Shown here piece after piece: positions 12,001 to 19,340 of a stretch of 64,000 nucleotides of DNA. The DNA is from Shinisaurus crocodilurus (taxonomy: Eukaryota; Chordata; Lepidosauria; Squamata; Shinisauridae), in the NCBI GenBank assembly GCA_021292165.1, contig CM037877.1, positions 299,910,726-299,974,725 on the forward strand, written 5' to 3'. The notes under the pieces are model-generated. The model had not been told where the DNA came from, made no database searches, and worked only from the letters and a program-made list of their open reading frames with translations. The position numbers and the translations under genes are program-made. How positions within the stretch are numbered: the first letter of the stretch is position 1; each line of letters starts with the position of its first letter.

Positions 12001-15000
12001 ACTATCAGGTGGATCCACAATTGGCTACAGAATCGGACTCAAAGAGTGCTTATCAATGGTTCCTTCTCAAACTGGGGAGAGGTAATGAGCGGGGTACCAC
12101 AGGGCTCGGTCCTGGGCCCGTTGCTCTTCAACATTTTTATTAATGACTTGGATCAGGAGGTACAGGGAAAGCTAATCAAATTTGCAGATGACACAAAGTT
12201 GGGTGGAACAGCTAATACTCTGGAAGACAGAAACAAAATTCAAAGTGACCTCGATAGGCTGGAGCGCTGGGCCGAAAACAACAGAATGAAATTTAATAGG
12301 GATAAATGCCAAGTGCTGCACCTAGGGAGAGGAAACCAAATGCAGAGTTACAGAATGGGGGACACTTGGCTCAACAATACTACAAGTGAGAAGGATCTTG
12401 GAATTGTGGTAGATCACAAACTGAATATGAGCCAGCAATGCGATGTGGCTGCAAAGAAGGCAAATGCAATGTTGGGCTGTATTAATAGAAGTATAGCTTC
12501 CAAATCGCGGGAAGTGATAATTCCCCTTTACTCGGCACTGGTTAGGCCTCATCTTGAGTACTGTGTCCAGTTCTGGGCACCTCATTTTAACAAGGACATA
12601 GACAAACTGGAGAGGGTTCAGAGGAGGGCAACAAGGATGATAAAGGGACTGGAAACAAGGCCCTATGAGGAGAGACTGAAAGAACTGGGCATGTTTAGCC
12701 TTCAGAAGAGACTGAGGGGAGATATGATCGCACTCTTCCAGTATTTGAAGGTATGTCACACAGAGGAGGGCCAGGATCTCAGTTTGCAGGACACGGAATA
12801 ATGGCCTCAAGTTACAGGAACCTAGATTCCACCTAAACATCAGGAAAAACTTCCTGACTGTCAGAGCAATAAGACAATGGAATCAACTACCTAGGGAGGT
12901 GGTGGGCTCTCCCAGTCTGGAGGCATTCAAGGTGCAGCTGGACAGACATCTGTCGGGGATGCTTTGACCTGGATTCCTGCATTGAGCAGGGGGTTGGACT
13001 CGATGGCCTTGTAGGCCCCTTCCAACTCTACTTTTCTATGATTCTATGACTAGTAGCCATGGATGGCCTTCTCCTCCGCCAGGAATTCGTCCTAATCCCC
13101 TTTTAAAGTCCTCCAAGTTGGTGGCCATCACTACCATCCTGTGGCAGTGAGTTCCAAAGTTTAACCAGGCGCTGTGCGAAGAAGCCCTTCCTTTGATCTG
13201 TCCTGAATCTCCCATCCATCAGCTTGATGGGATGTGACCCCCGCTGGGTTCCAGTCCGACGAGAGAGGGAGGGAAATGTCTCCCTCTCCACATCCGGCAT
13301 CGTTTTGTACCCCGCTATCATGTCTCCCCTCACCCGCCTTTTTTTTAAGCTAAACAATCCCAGCCAACGAGGGAAGAAGCTGCCTGCACGTTGGCACTTC
13401 CGTGGTGGGGGTACCAGCAACATTCGGCTAACAACCGGTGGAGCTTTGGACCAAATGAACCTCTGACCGGCCACTCAAAGGCAATGTCAAAAATTCTCCC
13501 ACTGTACTTTGACCGGGGTAGGCAATATGGCGCCCGTGAGCCCCGGACACCTTCCTTGGTGCCCACTGAGGTGCCCTCCACCCACGTTTTTTAATTAGCA
13601 AGAGCACACGGGTGGTGATCCCGAGAGCGAAAGAGACGGGGGGGGGGGACGTGTCGGCTGGCAGGCACCCCAACGCAACCTTGTACTCAAGTCTTTGGGG
13701 CAGGGTTACTTGAATCCGGTGAGCAGCATCCCATGGTGGCCATTTTGTGCTGGTGCCCAGGACAGTTTACCAAATTACAGAAATACCTTGGGTTGCGAGC
13801 ATAATTCGTTCCGGAACCATGCTTGTAATCCAAAACACTCTTATATCAAAGCAAGTCTCTGGCGGGCATGAGCAGGGCCGATTTCGGCCCGCTCGGGGTG
13901 AGCAGTTACATCCCTACGTGATTTGTCTTGCAAGACCTTGATTGTTTATTAAGTAAAAAAAAATAAAAAAATTAAAAATTGCTTGTCTTGCAAAACGCTC
14001 TCAGACCAAGTTACTTGCAATCCAAGGTATTACTGTACCAAAAGTGCCCATGGGCCAAAAAGCTTGCCGACCCCTGAAATAAGACGGATCTTCCTGGGGA
14101 GTTTGCAAGCAGGGCACAATGGAGGTAACCCACCCCCGTCTTTGGCATCCAGGAATCAAAGACAGAGCAGGCGCCGAACCTGTGTCCCTCCAGATGCTTT
14201 GCCCTGCAACTCCCAGCTAGCCTAGTCAAAGGCTTGAGGGATGATGGGAGTTGTAGGCCAAAACACCTGGAAAGCGCACCTGGCTCAGGATTAAGAACTG
14301 CCTCTCCTTCTGCCAGTCCAGCAGCACATGCCTTTTGCGCAGGCTCCCTTGACCCAGCGCCCTCCAGGTGTGGACTACAGCTTCCATCCTCCCCAGCCAG
14401 CCTGGCCAATGGAGGGCACCAGGCTGAGGGAAGGGTCCTTTAGTGTGGCTACCAACAAGACTTGTTTCGACTGAGCGAACGGGGACACGACATTCAGAGG
14501 GTAATTCAGTACCACCACCACCCCGTTGTTGGTACGGGGTTATTTTTTCCGGACTTTGGGTACTTCCCAAATGTGGCTTTGCCCCTGAGCAGGCACCCTT
14601 AACCAGCCTCCCCCAACCTGGCTCCCTCCAGATGTGTTGGACCGCAACTCCCAGCACCCCCCCAGCCAGCAGGCCTGCACCCCGTCCCATCTGGGGCCTT
14701 CCCCTTTGCCGGGAAAGCAGAGCTCTGGAAGGCCGTGAACCGCGCGGGCGTGTTCGCAACAGGGGGGGGTGCGATTCCACCTTTGATAGCGGCGCAGTCG
14801 CCTCCCCCGAGGAGCTGAGGGATTATAGGCCTCGGCAGATGCAAGGGTGGGAAGCCAGAGCCTCGCCTTTGATGGCCAAGCCAGGCGCTGAGATGAAAAG
14901 CCTCCTCCCCCTCTCTGCGGTGAGAGGTGTGCCGGTCCCCGATCTCGGCGTTCCGAGGCCGCTCTCACGATTCCCTCGTGGGACCCCGGAGCTGGCAGGC

Positions 15001-18000
15001 TCCTCAACCATCCGGGGCAACCGGCTCCCCCCGATTTCAGGTTAGCACCGCCTTCCGCCCCCCCCCCCAACACACACACGCACATCACTTTTGGCAACCA
15101 TATGGGGCAGATACCCAGAGCACGCCCGCTGGCCTACCCAACGATCCCCCTTCCGTTCTTGCGGCCGGCCGTCTCCGCCCCAGTACAGGAGTTTGGGAGC
15201 CAGGATTCTTGGGCTACGCGAGACAAGGATGGCAGTTTGTGGGCCACAGCAAGGCATCCTGGGAGTCAGGTCTCTGGGGGCCTAGTGGCAGTGGACAGTT
15301 GACCTGAGCATGTGCCTGTGGGCCTCCCACTTTTCATAGATCATAGAGTGGGAAGGAGCCTACAAGGCTATCGAGTCCAACCCCCTGCTCAATGCAGGAA
15401 ACTAGAGGAGGGGTCTCCCATCCAAGTAATGACCAGGCTTGACCCTGCTTAGCTTTCCACGCTCAGACAAGCTGAGCCAGCGTGAGCCACAGGCCTGTTC
15501 CAAACTGGGGAGATCCAAACAATGATGGTGATTACGACATTTATATCCCCTGGCTGGCACAGTCTTAACTCTGGTTTATTTGTTTATGTATTTGTTATAT
15601 TTCTATCCCACCTTTTCCCCTGCAAGGAACCCAAGGTGGCTTACATAATCCTCCTCCTCCTCCTCTCCATTTTTATCCTCACAACAACCCTGTGAGGTGG
15701 TAGGCTAGACTGAGAGTCAGTGACTGGCCCAAAGTCACCCAGTGAGCTTCACGGCCAAGGGGAGGGGGGGACTAGAACCCGGACCTCCCGAGTCCCAGCC
15801 CAGCACTCTTAACCACCACGCCACACGGGCTCTCCTCTGGTTGCAGGAATCCCGGCTCTTTTACTGCCTGATCCGATGTATTAGATCCTGCTCCCACACG
15901 AGGAGACCACAAATCCGGACTCCCGACTCTGTTTCATTCCCCTCTCTGCATACGAAGCTGTCTTACACCATCCGTTCACAGAGTCCGGAGTTTGCTTCTT
16001 CTTCTTCTTTTTTTTTTTTTTTATGTGTTCTCTTTGTTTCTACCCAAAAATGGTGCTGAAGGCCGCTCAAGTAGTCCACTCAGAGCAGTTCTCGGACAGA
16101 GGTCTTTCCTGGTCTGTTTGACTCCGCCTTCCCCACCCTGGGGCCCTCCAGATGTGTTGGCCTACAACTCCCAGCGTGCCCCAGCCAGCTACGCTAGTTT
16201 TTGGCCTACAACTCCCAGCATGCCCCAGCCAGCTACGCTAGTTTTTGGCCTACAACTCCCAGCGTGCCCCAGCCAGCTACGCTAGTTTTTGGCCTACAAC
16301 TCCCAGCATGCCCCAGCCAGCTACGCTAGTTTTGGCCTACAACTCCCAGCGTGCCCCAGCCAGCTACGCTAGTTTTTGGCCTACAACTCCCAGCATGCCC
16401 CAGCCAGCTACGCTAATTTTTGGCCTACAACTCCCAGCGTGCCCCAGCCAGCTACGCTAGTTTTTGGCCTACAACTCCCAGCATGCCCCAGCCAGCGTAG
16501 CTGGCTGGGGCATGCTGGGAGTTGTAGGCCAAAAACATCTGGGGACCCAAGGTTGGAGAACACTGGGCTAGAGTGTTGGACTGGGACTCAGGAGGTCCGG
16601 GTTCTAGACCCCCCCCCCTTGGCCTTGTTGAAGCTCACTGGGTGATTTTGGGCCAGTCACTGACTCTCAGTCTAACCTACTACCTCGCAGGGTTGTTGTG
16701 AGGCTAAAAATGGGGGGGGAGGGGAGGAGGAGGACTCTGTTAGCTGTCTTGGGCTCCTTGCAAGAGGAGAAAAGGTGGGATATAAATAAAATAAATAAAG
16801 AAACAAGCAAACCAGAGTCAAGACTGCGCCAGGGGTCAGCAACTACGAATCTGGCCCTGCTGAATCCTGGCTCTGGAAAAGCAAGGGGATGGAGTGGCAG
16901 CGCAATGGCATCTTCTTAACGAGGTTGGAGGGGCCCCTGGCAAAAAATCAGCAGTGCCCGTGGGACAGGAGCAAGAAGGACCCACGGGGGGGGGGTGTTC
17001 TTCGGGAGAGGAGTGTGTTCCGAGGAGTGTGTCCCGTGAGCCAGGACGCCTGGGTCCTCTGAGGGAAGGGTTAAGCAGGGAGTGGGGATGCCCCCCTCCA
17101 GCTTTTGAGACAAGCAGCAAAGCTCCCAAGTCCCCTCGGATGGTTGCAGGGTGATGGGGGGGGACGGGACGGGGACTTCTGAATGGCCCACGTGGGTCTG
17201 GCTGGAGAAGCCACAATAGGGGAATTCAATTAAGGCGTTATATGCTCCAGCGCTCCTTCACAGCCTTGGGAGAGACCTGACCTCCGAGTCTCCGGATGGA
17301 GGGAAAGAGACAGAGACAGTGGAAGGAAAAGTGGAGTTGTGGGGCGGACGGGGGCACAGACAGTGAAGGGAGATTTTACAGTCCTGCTTGGCAAGGTGGG
17401 TGGGTGGGTGGATGGGGCATGATTTCTTTGTGTATTTTCAAGAAGGAGGCCTCCAGTCGTACTTGCCCCCCTCCTCCAAATTCCTTGTTTTTCTCAGCTC
17501 TGGGTTGCTGGGGGTGGTGGTGGGGAATTGAGAACTAGAAAAAGGCTGTTTCTCTGCTCCTCTCTTAATCCTTTTTCAATGAGATTCGAGCTCCTGCCAG
17601 GGGATGAATGAGCGAAGGAGTGAAAATAAAGAGGAGGGAGAAGGCGGGGGGGGGGGGACAGGTTGAGGGGGGAGGGGGAAAGGGAAGCCGCTCCATCAGA
17701 AGGGGCCGTGGGCTCTGGTTGCAGGTGGGATCTGGGGGCCAAGATTGCTGGGGGGGGGGAGATTGCTGGGCCCTCAGAGGAAGGGGGAACATGAAGGTTG
17801 TCTGGTAGGAGAGTGAGATTTGGGAGGAGTGTGTGTAGGGGGGGGGGTGTTCAGAGACCCAGTTAACTGATGGCAATAGCTCAGCCAAATGTGGCCAATG
17901 GAGTGAAAACTTTGCCCACAAACTTCCTTTGTTCTTCTTTGCAGAGAAGCTCTGCAGGGGCCGGTACAGCAACAGCAACAGCAACAGTACCCCGCCCACA

Positions 18001-18034
18001 CCTTGAAACCCTTCACCCTGCAAGGGGCAGAACG

Positions 18035-18069
<35 letters not shown>

Positions 18070-19204
18070 CGCAAACCCGCTGCCAATGGGGGACCCCTCT
18101 CTCGATTCGCTCAGGACCCCTAAGAGTAATTCAGATTCTGGCCACACTGGATCCCACTCTGCTTTGCCCCACAAACCCACTCCCGGCCAAGCGCCGCCGC
18201 CCCCCCTCCCGTTTCCAACAGAACCCAGGAGTCCCAGGATACTCCCCCCTTGTTATAATCCACCAGATTCCCAAAATGCTCCCAGGTCTTTGACCCTGCT
18301 CCTTGCCACTGGCCTCCCGGGGGAACTCAGATGTCCCAGTGCCCAGAATCCTCCACTCCAGCGCCAATGCCCCCCCTGCCCGGCTGTCGCATTTACCTCC
18401 CTTGCAAATCTGTATTTTGAAGGGGGGGGAGAGATTTTCATTTTCAAACAAGAAGCAACCGAGCAGGACCAGGAAGTCAGCGCGGCACGTCAGTTCTCTT
18501 GGGGCAACTATTTGGGCTGGAGAGATGGATGAGGAGAAGGCGGCGGGAGGACAGAAGGAGAGGAATTTGGAGATGAAAGCCCCATTGCAAATCGTTGTCC
18601 TTTTTGTGAGGAGGAGGAGGAGGAGGAGAGGAGGAGGCAGGAGATGGTGGACGGTCAGAAAAAAAGGAATTGATTGCCAGGGAGTGCTTCATGACAGAGA
18701 TCAATGCGGGACTCTAAACACTTTGAACGGACGCTTTAAAAATAGATCGGGCTGGAAAGAAAGAAAGAAAGAAAGAACTAGTGTGGGGTGAGGAAGAGGA
18801 AAACAAGAAAAGTGCCCCTCCCCTGTTTATGTCTGCAATCTCGCATTCTGCAATCACCCCCTGTGGGGGGGAAGAGAACCCAGGCGCCCCCGTCCTCTTT
18901 TGGGGGCCCACAGCCTCCGAACTTCGTGCCCCCCCCCCCGCTTTCTCCCTCCTAGACAACAACACTCTTTGAGGAACCCAGGAGTCCCGACTCCTGACGC
19001 CGCTCCTTCCAGCCCAAGGGACTCCACTACTGCCCCTGCCGGTATTTGTGTTGTGTGTGTGGGGTGGATTCAGGTTCTGGACCTTCCACCCACCCCTCCC
19101 GAATCCGAGACCCGTCCGCGTGGCTCCCGGTCCGCCGCCTCACCTTCCACAGCCAGGGCCAGCGGGATCCAGCAGACGCAAAGGAGGCTCCACCGCCGCG
19201 CCAT
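1..19204 (-). CDS. EPHB4: EPHB4, partial gene: exons 1 and 2 only (gene-level span)
   Basis: Ephrin type-B receptor 4 is a single-pass receptor tyrosine kinase of the plasma membrane. It binds ephrin-B2 and acts in venous and lymphatic endothelium. Only the first two coding exons are in the window. Joined in phase they give a 20-residue signal-peptide exon followed by [16 protein letters not shown], which matches the human EPHB4 N-terminus ([16 protein letters not shown], from memory). Exon 1 is 61 nt ending in phase 1 and exon 2 is 71 nt ending in phase 0, as expected for Eph genes, where a short exon 2 precedes the large ligand-binding-domain exon. That large exon, beginning with a WEE-type motif, is not found in 1-3745 and must lie off the left end. 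Intron 1 is about 15.3 kb and packed with transposons. The neighbour upstream is PPP1R35, transcribed divergently; this pairing is not the human order. Confidence 0.92.
84..369. mobile_element. GACTCG-armed hAT-like element, 3' part
   Basis: This is the 3' part of the family seen complete at 2648-3339 and 4929-5462. It shares the internal A/T-rich segment and the arm made of repeated GACTCG-like words, and ends with CATCCCTG at 362-369. The 5' end is not recognisable, so no target-site duplication can be tested here. Confidence 0.75.
370..671. other. Non-coding stretch, EPHB4 intron 2
   Basis: No exon, RNA gene or clear repeat was recognised here. On the gene model this is intron 2 of EPHB4. 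Confidence 0.5.
672..875 (-). repeat. tRNA-derived SINE (family B), minus-strand copy
   Basis: On the minus strand this starts with a tRNA-like head (a GTCGCTCGGTGG-type A box and a GAGTTCGATTCCC-type B box). It continues through GCATCTCC and CTGGAGAGCC, and ends near TCCCAGGTTCC. Related copies lie at 9207-9405, 31147-31532, 35437-35590 and 52254-52435. Remnants of Pol III promoter boxes and the shared 3' body mark it as a SINE, not a tRNA gene. Confidence 0.75.
876..2313. other. Non-coding stretch with a LINE 3' tail
   Basis: This GC-rich part of EPHB4 intron 2 has no recognisable exon. Around 1780-1912 it turns AT-rich and reads like the 3' end of an L2-type LINE on the plus strand (GCTGCCTTGAGCGCCATTT followed by an AGAAATTAAAC tail). 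Apparent reading frames at 940-1506 come from G/C-rich sequence and match nothing I know. Confidence 0.45.
2314..2502. mobile_element. Fold-back MITE, PIF/Harbinger-like (TTA target)
   Basis: The ends are inverted (GGGTGCACTCCTATGC at the left, GGATTGCACCC at the right) and are flanked by TTA on both sides. The arms meet around a core of CTACAATTCCCAGCATTCC-type sequence and its inverse. The 3-bp TTA/TAA target suggests PIF/Harbinger; class assignment is by TSD and ends only. Confidence 0.65.
2648..3339. mobile_element. GACTCG-armed hAT-like element, complete
   Basis: This 692-bp element has short inverted ends CAGGGATG...CATCCCTG and a perfect 8-bp target duplication (CTGCTTAC at 2640-2647 and 3340-3347). 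The 8-bp duplication and CAG...CTG ends fit the hAT superfamily. Both sub-terminal arms are dense in GACTCG/CGAGTC words. The interior has no transposase frame, so it is non-autonomous. An extra internal CATCCCTG near 2790 suggests it contains a rearranged copy of its own arm. Confidence 0.85.
3340..3745. other. EPHB4 intron 2, start
   Basis: This is the sequence just downstream of exon 2 on the minus strand. It contains a long C run near 3648. No feature beyond the exon 2 donor was recognised. Confidence 0.6.
3746..3816 (-). CDS. EPHB4: EPHB4 coding exon 2
   Basis: This 71-nt exon reads (E)[14 protein letters not shown], then TTHPPVDGQ, when entered in phase 1 from exon 1. It is the start of the mature extracellular part of the receptor, just before the ephrin-binding jelly roll. 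On the minus strand it is bounded by acceptor TTCTAG and donor CAG|GTGAGC. The stretch NTKLETADL is identical to the human protein as I remember it. The polypyrimidine tract of its acceptor is a (GTCT)n microsatellite, which is unusual. The splice frame with exon 1 at 19144 is consistent, so this is a real exon and not a chance frame. Confidence 0.94.
3817..3853 (-). repeat. (GTCT)n microsatellite serving as the exon 2 polypyrimidine tract
   Basis: On the plus strand this is an AGAC repeat of about eight units, directly abutting the exon 2 acceptor. On the transcribed strand it is an uninterrupted CTGT/TCTG pyrimidine-rich run ending in TTCTAG. Confidence 0.85.
3985..4088. mobile_element. Perfect 104-bp palindromic fold-back MITE
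   Basis: The two 52-nt arms are exact reverse complements with no loop, starting AGCCTTCCCC and centred on AGCATGCT. The core contains ACTACAACTCCCAGCATGC on both strands. It belongs to the CCTTCCCCAACCTGG-ended fold-back family that recurs through the window. Confidence 0.85.
4929..5462. mobile_element. GACTCG-armed hAT-like element, shorter complete copy
   Basis: This 534-bp element has CAGGGATG...CATCCCTG ends and a perfect 8-bp duplication (CTTTTAGG at 4921-4928 and 5463-5470). It is an internal-deletion relative of 2648-3339 and shares the TGCCAGAAGGAG and GCGCATGGAAGCGAGG segments. Confidence 0.87.
5690..5900. promoter_or_regulatory. Candidate cis-regulatory island in EPHB4 intron 1
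   Basis: This non-repeat stretch holds CCAATATATAAA (about 5697), a DR1-type nuclear-receptor element AGGGTCAAAGGTGGA at 5765-5779, AATATTTATAAAA, and a GCGTCATTTCC site. DR1 is the class bound by COUP-TFII, HNF4 and RXR; COUP-TFII is a known venous regulator. Function is inference from motifs only. Confidence 0.35.
5901..7441. other. GC-rich intronic DNA with simple repeats
   Basis: This stretch contains (CA)n near 6000-6030, (CT)n near 6630-6655, long C runs, and a partial fold-back with CTGCAACTCCCATCATCC near 7368-7425. No exon was recognised. Confidence 0.5.
7442..7601 (+). repeat. 5S-rRNA-like SINE with CR1 tail, copy 1 (plus)
   Basis: The body from GTCTGAGTGTGGAAAGCTAA to GGGTGGGAGACC aligns with the internal promoter part of 5S rRNA (AAGCTAAGCAGGGTCGGGCC ... 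GGATGGGAGACC). The 3' part (TGCATTGAGCAGGGGGTTGG ... CCTTCCAACTCTA) is the same as the 3' end of the CR1 LINEs at 13049, 33484 and 39375. Other copies lie at 15334, 32553, 55928 and 62037, all on the minus strand. Confidence 0.85.
7602..8275. other. Intronic DNA with G runs
   Basis: Long G runs (about 7925, 8050, 8103) and two copies of the dispersed CTCCTGGGTTC motif (about 7958 and 8122). No gene seen. Confidence 0.5.
8276..8530. promoter_or_regulatory. Candidate enhancer island in EPHB4 intron 1
   Basis: This is an AT-motif-rich, non-repeat island in a GC-rich intron. It contains GTTTATTAATTAAAT, TTGCTTAATTACAGG, GGCTAATAAACGCG, paired SOX-like words in GGAACAAGAAACAATGCC, and CCATATAATTCC. 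Such motif density flanked by neutral GC-rich DNA is typical of conserved enhancers. No conservation data are available to me. Confidence 0.35.
8574..8674. mobile_element. Palindromic fold-back MITE with 3-nt loop
   Basis: Two 49-nt arms are exact inverse copies (start GCGCCCTCCAGATGTGTCGG) around the loop AGA. It is the same family as 3985-4088, with a CG change in the core (GACGACAACTCCCAGCATCC). Confidence 0.85.
8675..9206. other. Intronic DNA, nothing recognised
   Basis: Non-coding, with a G run near 8812 and (CTTG)n near 9044. No exon or known repeat recognised. Confidence 0.45.
9207..9405 (-). repeat. tRNA-derived SINE (family B), minus-strand copy
   Basis: On the minus strand it has GGCCGTGGTTCAGTGGCGGA (A-box region), a GGTTCGACCCCCAGCAGC B-box region, and a 3' end at AGGCCGCTTCCGATGTTCC. 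It is more diverged than the copy at 35437. Confidence 0.75.
9406..10452. other. Intronic DNA with simple repeats
   Basis: Contains T/A runs (9880, 10250, 10320), (AG)n near 10268-10285 and (TTTC)n near 10135. GGACCCAAGCTTGGAGAACACTG near 10190-10212 is an isolated end of the fold-back family at 10835. No exon seen. Confidence 0.45.
10453..10782 (+). mobile_element. CR1 LINE fragment
   Basis: It encodes the C-terminal part of the CR1 reverse-transcriptase ORF ([18 protein letters not shown], then LVRPHLEYC). It is truncated at both ends, with a small insertion in the LEYC(C)VQFW segment. Confidence 0.9.
10835..10955. mobile_element. Fold-back hAT-like MITE (CAGTGTTCTCC ends)
   Basis: Inverted arms start CAGTGTTCTCCAACCTTGGG and end CACTG. 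Flanks GATTAGAC and GATTAGTT suggest a decayed 8-bp duplication. The core is CCTACAACTCCCAGCGTGCC and its inverse. Confidence 0.8.
11147..11777. mobile_element. hAT-like element with CpG-rich interior (631 bp)
   Basis: Ends CAGGACCGGTGC...GCGCCGGCCCTG are flanked by a perfect 8-bp duplication CATAGGCC (11139-11146, 11778-11785). Three ~170-bp relatives (26433, 26741, 31301) lack the middle. The interior is strongly CpG-rich with GGCGAGCGGGCGG-type words, and holds a hairpin CCATGGCAACAGGGCT/AGCCCTGTTGCC around 11365-11402 that includes RFX-like GTTGCC half sites. No transposase frame. Confidence 0.85.
11813..13049 (+). mobile_element. CR1 LINE, 5'-truncated, with reverse-transcriptase frame
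   Basis: The frame at 11887-12801 reads [39 protein letters not shown] and FADDTKLGG, which are reverse-transcriptase motifs of the CR1 clade. The catalytic FADD box is intact. Upstream domains (endonuclease) are missing, and the frame breaks near 12780 compared with the copy at 38540, where the [11 protein letters not shown] segment is whole. The 3' end is the shared CR1 tail with TTCTATGATTCTATGA. Confidence 0.93.
13050..13340 (-). mobile_element. Second CR1-type LINE, 3' end (minus)
   Basis: On the minus strand it encodes [20 protein letters not shown], then [11 protein letters not shown], the C-terminus of another CR1/L3-like subfamily. It lies flush against the end of the plus-strand CR1 at 13049. 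Related copies are at 24120 (plus) and 60333 (minus). Confidence 0.75.
13341..13777. other. Intronic DNA, nothing recognised
   Basis: No exon or repeat was identified apart from a G run near 13640. Confidence 0.4.
13778..14035. mobile_element. Tc1/mariner-like MITE
   Basis: Ends CAGAAATACCTTGGGTTGCG and TGCAATCCAAGGTATTACTG are inverted and flanked by TA on both sides. It has an A/T-rich centre and a GCCGATTTCGGCC palindrome. A second copy at 61453-61712 is in the opposite orientation. Confidence 0.8.
14036..15333. other. Intronic DNA with decayed fold-back pieces
   Basis: Partial MITE arms occur near 14185-14260, 14350-14420 and 14604-14662 (CTCCAGATGTGTTGGACCGC). No exon recognised. Confidence 0.45.
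15334..15498 (-). repeat. 5S-rRNA-like SINE with CR1 tail, copy 2 (minus)
   Basis: Starts at the CR1-like tail (TCATAGATCATAGAG on plus), then reads back through GGTCTCCCATCCAAGTAATG and CCCTGCTTAGCTTTCCACGC, the inverse of 5S box C and box A. Confidence 0.85.
15576..15834 (-). repeat. tRNA-derived SINE (family A), minus-strand copy
   Basis: The inverse of the element at 44573: tail TTATTTG..., body GGAACCCAAGGTGGCTTACA, CTGGCCCAAAGTCACCCAGT, and a tRNA-like head at GGGACTAGAACCCGGACCTC near 15770. Confidence 0.8.
16128..16565. repeat. Fold-back MITE with one arm tandemly amplified (8 x 44 bp)
   Basis: Eight 44-bp units start at about 16161, 16205, 16249, 16293, 16336, 16380, 16424 and 16468 (CCTACAACTCCCAGC...). 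They alternate strictly between CCCAGCGTGCC and CCCAGCATGCC, so the true period is 88 bp. The array ends in one inverted arm (16500-16565) finishing CACTG. The left outer arm is of the CCTTCCCC family and the right of the CAGTGTTCTCC family, so the element is a chimera. Confidence 0.9.
16567..16800 (+). repeat. tRNA-derived SINE (family A), plus-strand copy
   Basis: GAGTGTTGGACTGGGACTCA, B-box-like GGGTTCTAGACCC, GGGCCAGTCACTGACTCTCA and a GGGATATAAATAAAATAAAT tail. It starts right at the end of the fold-back array. Confidence 0.85.
16801..17865. other. Intronic DNA, GC-rich
   Basis: No exon recognised. Contains AGGACGCCTGGGTCCTC (17043-17059), one of the dispersed palindrome-like motifs, and (GGGT)n near 17395. 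Confidence 0.45.
17866..17965. promoter_or_regulatory. Candidate endothelial-type motif cluster
   Basis: A short non-repeat block holds GTTAACTGATGGCAATAG, GGCCAATGGAG and ACAAACTTCCTTTGTTCTT. The last places an ETS-like TTCC next to a SOX-like CTTTGTT. It lies about 1.2 kb inside EPHB4 intron 1. Motif-level inference only. Confidence 0.25.
17966..19143. other. EPHB4 intron 1, promoter-proximal part
   Basis: Contains (GT)n/(GC)n near 18033-18072, (GGA)n near 18610, (GAAA)n near 18757, and CCAGGAGTCC motifs at 18227 and 18978. No further exon recognised. Confidence 0.45.
19144..19204 (-). CDS. EPHB4: EPHB4 coding exon 1 (signal peptide)
   Basis: The first coding exon encodes [20 protein letters not shown] plus one base: a typical signal peptide with a basic n-region, a hydrophobic [12 protein letters not shown] core and small residues before the cleavage region. 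The start has a strong context (GCGATGG). An ATG in the same frame 72 nt upstream would put a non-hydrophobic stretch ahead of the signal, so the ATG at 19204 is preferred. The donor is GAAG|GTGAGG. Splicing to 3816 restores a GAA codon and the EESLMNTK sequence that matches EPHB4. Human exon 1 (MELRVLLCWASLAAALE) has the same length class and phase. Confidence 0.9.
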
Positions 19205-19340
19205 CGCGCCCGGAGCGGCGCCAGAATCCCGTCGCGGCGAGTCGACGGCGGCGAGGGAGCCGTGATCAGCCGCCACGGCAATATTCCGAGTCCGGGGCGG
19301 AAACTTAATCCCGAAAGCTCACTCGGGGTCATGGGAAATT
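19205..19340 (-). promoter_or_regulatory. EPHB4 5' UTR / core promoter region
   Basis: CpG-rich sequence directly upstream of the EPHB4 start (GCGGCGCCAGAATCCCGTCG, GTCGACGGCGGCGAGG). The transcription start cannot be placed from sequence alone. A second CpG-rich block lies at 20930-21200. Confidence 0.5.

Larger units (their letters stand above)
3817..19143 (-). other. EPHB4: EPHB4 intron 1 (about 15.3 kb)
   Basis: This intron lies between the two recognised EPHB4 exons. Most of it is transposon-derived (listed separately). Non-repeat islands at about 5690-5900, 8276-8530 and 17866-17965 are candidate regulatory DNA. Several G/C-rich open frames in it (for example 5598-6561) are chance frames through CA and C runs. 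Confidence 0.85.

Noticed and set aside
11887..12801. Host gene with reverse transcriptase
   Set aside because: Motifs, truncation and multi-copy nature show a CR1 LINE.
16161..16500. CRISPR-like array
   Set aside because: There are no unique spacers; units are contiguous, in a vertebrate genome, and come from a MITE arm.
19205..19276. Upstream in-frame ATG as the EPHB4 start
   Set aside because: It would add 24 non-hydrophobic residues before the signal peptide; the ATG at 19204 has the better context and fits the family length.
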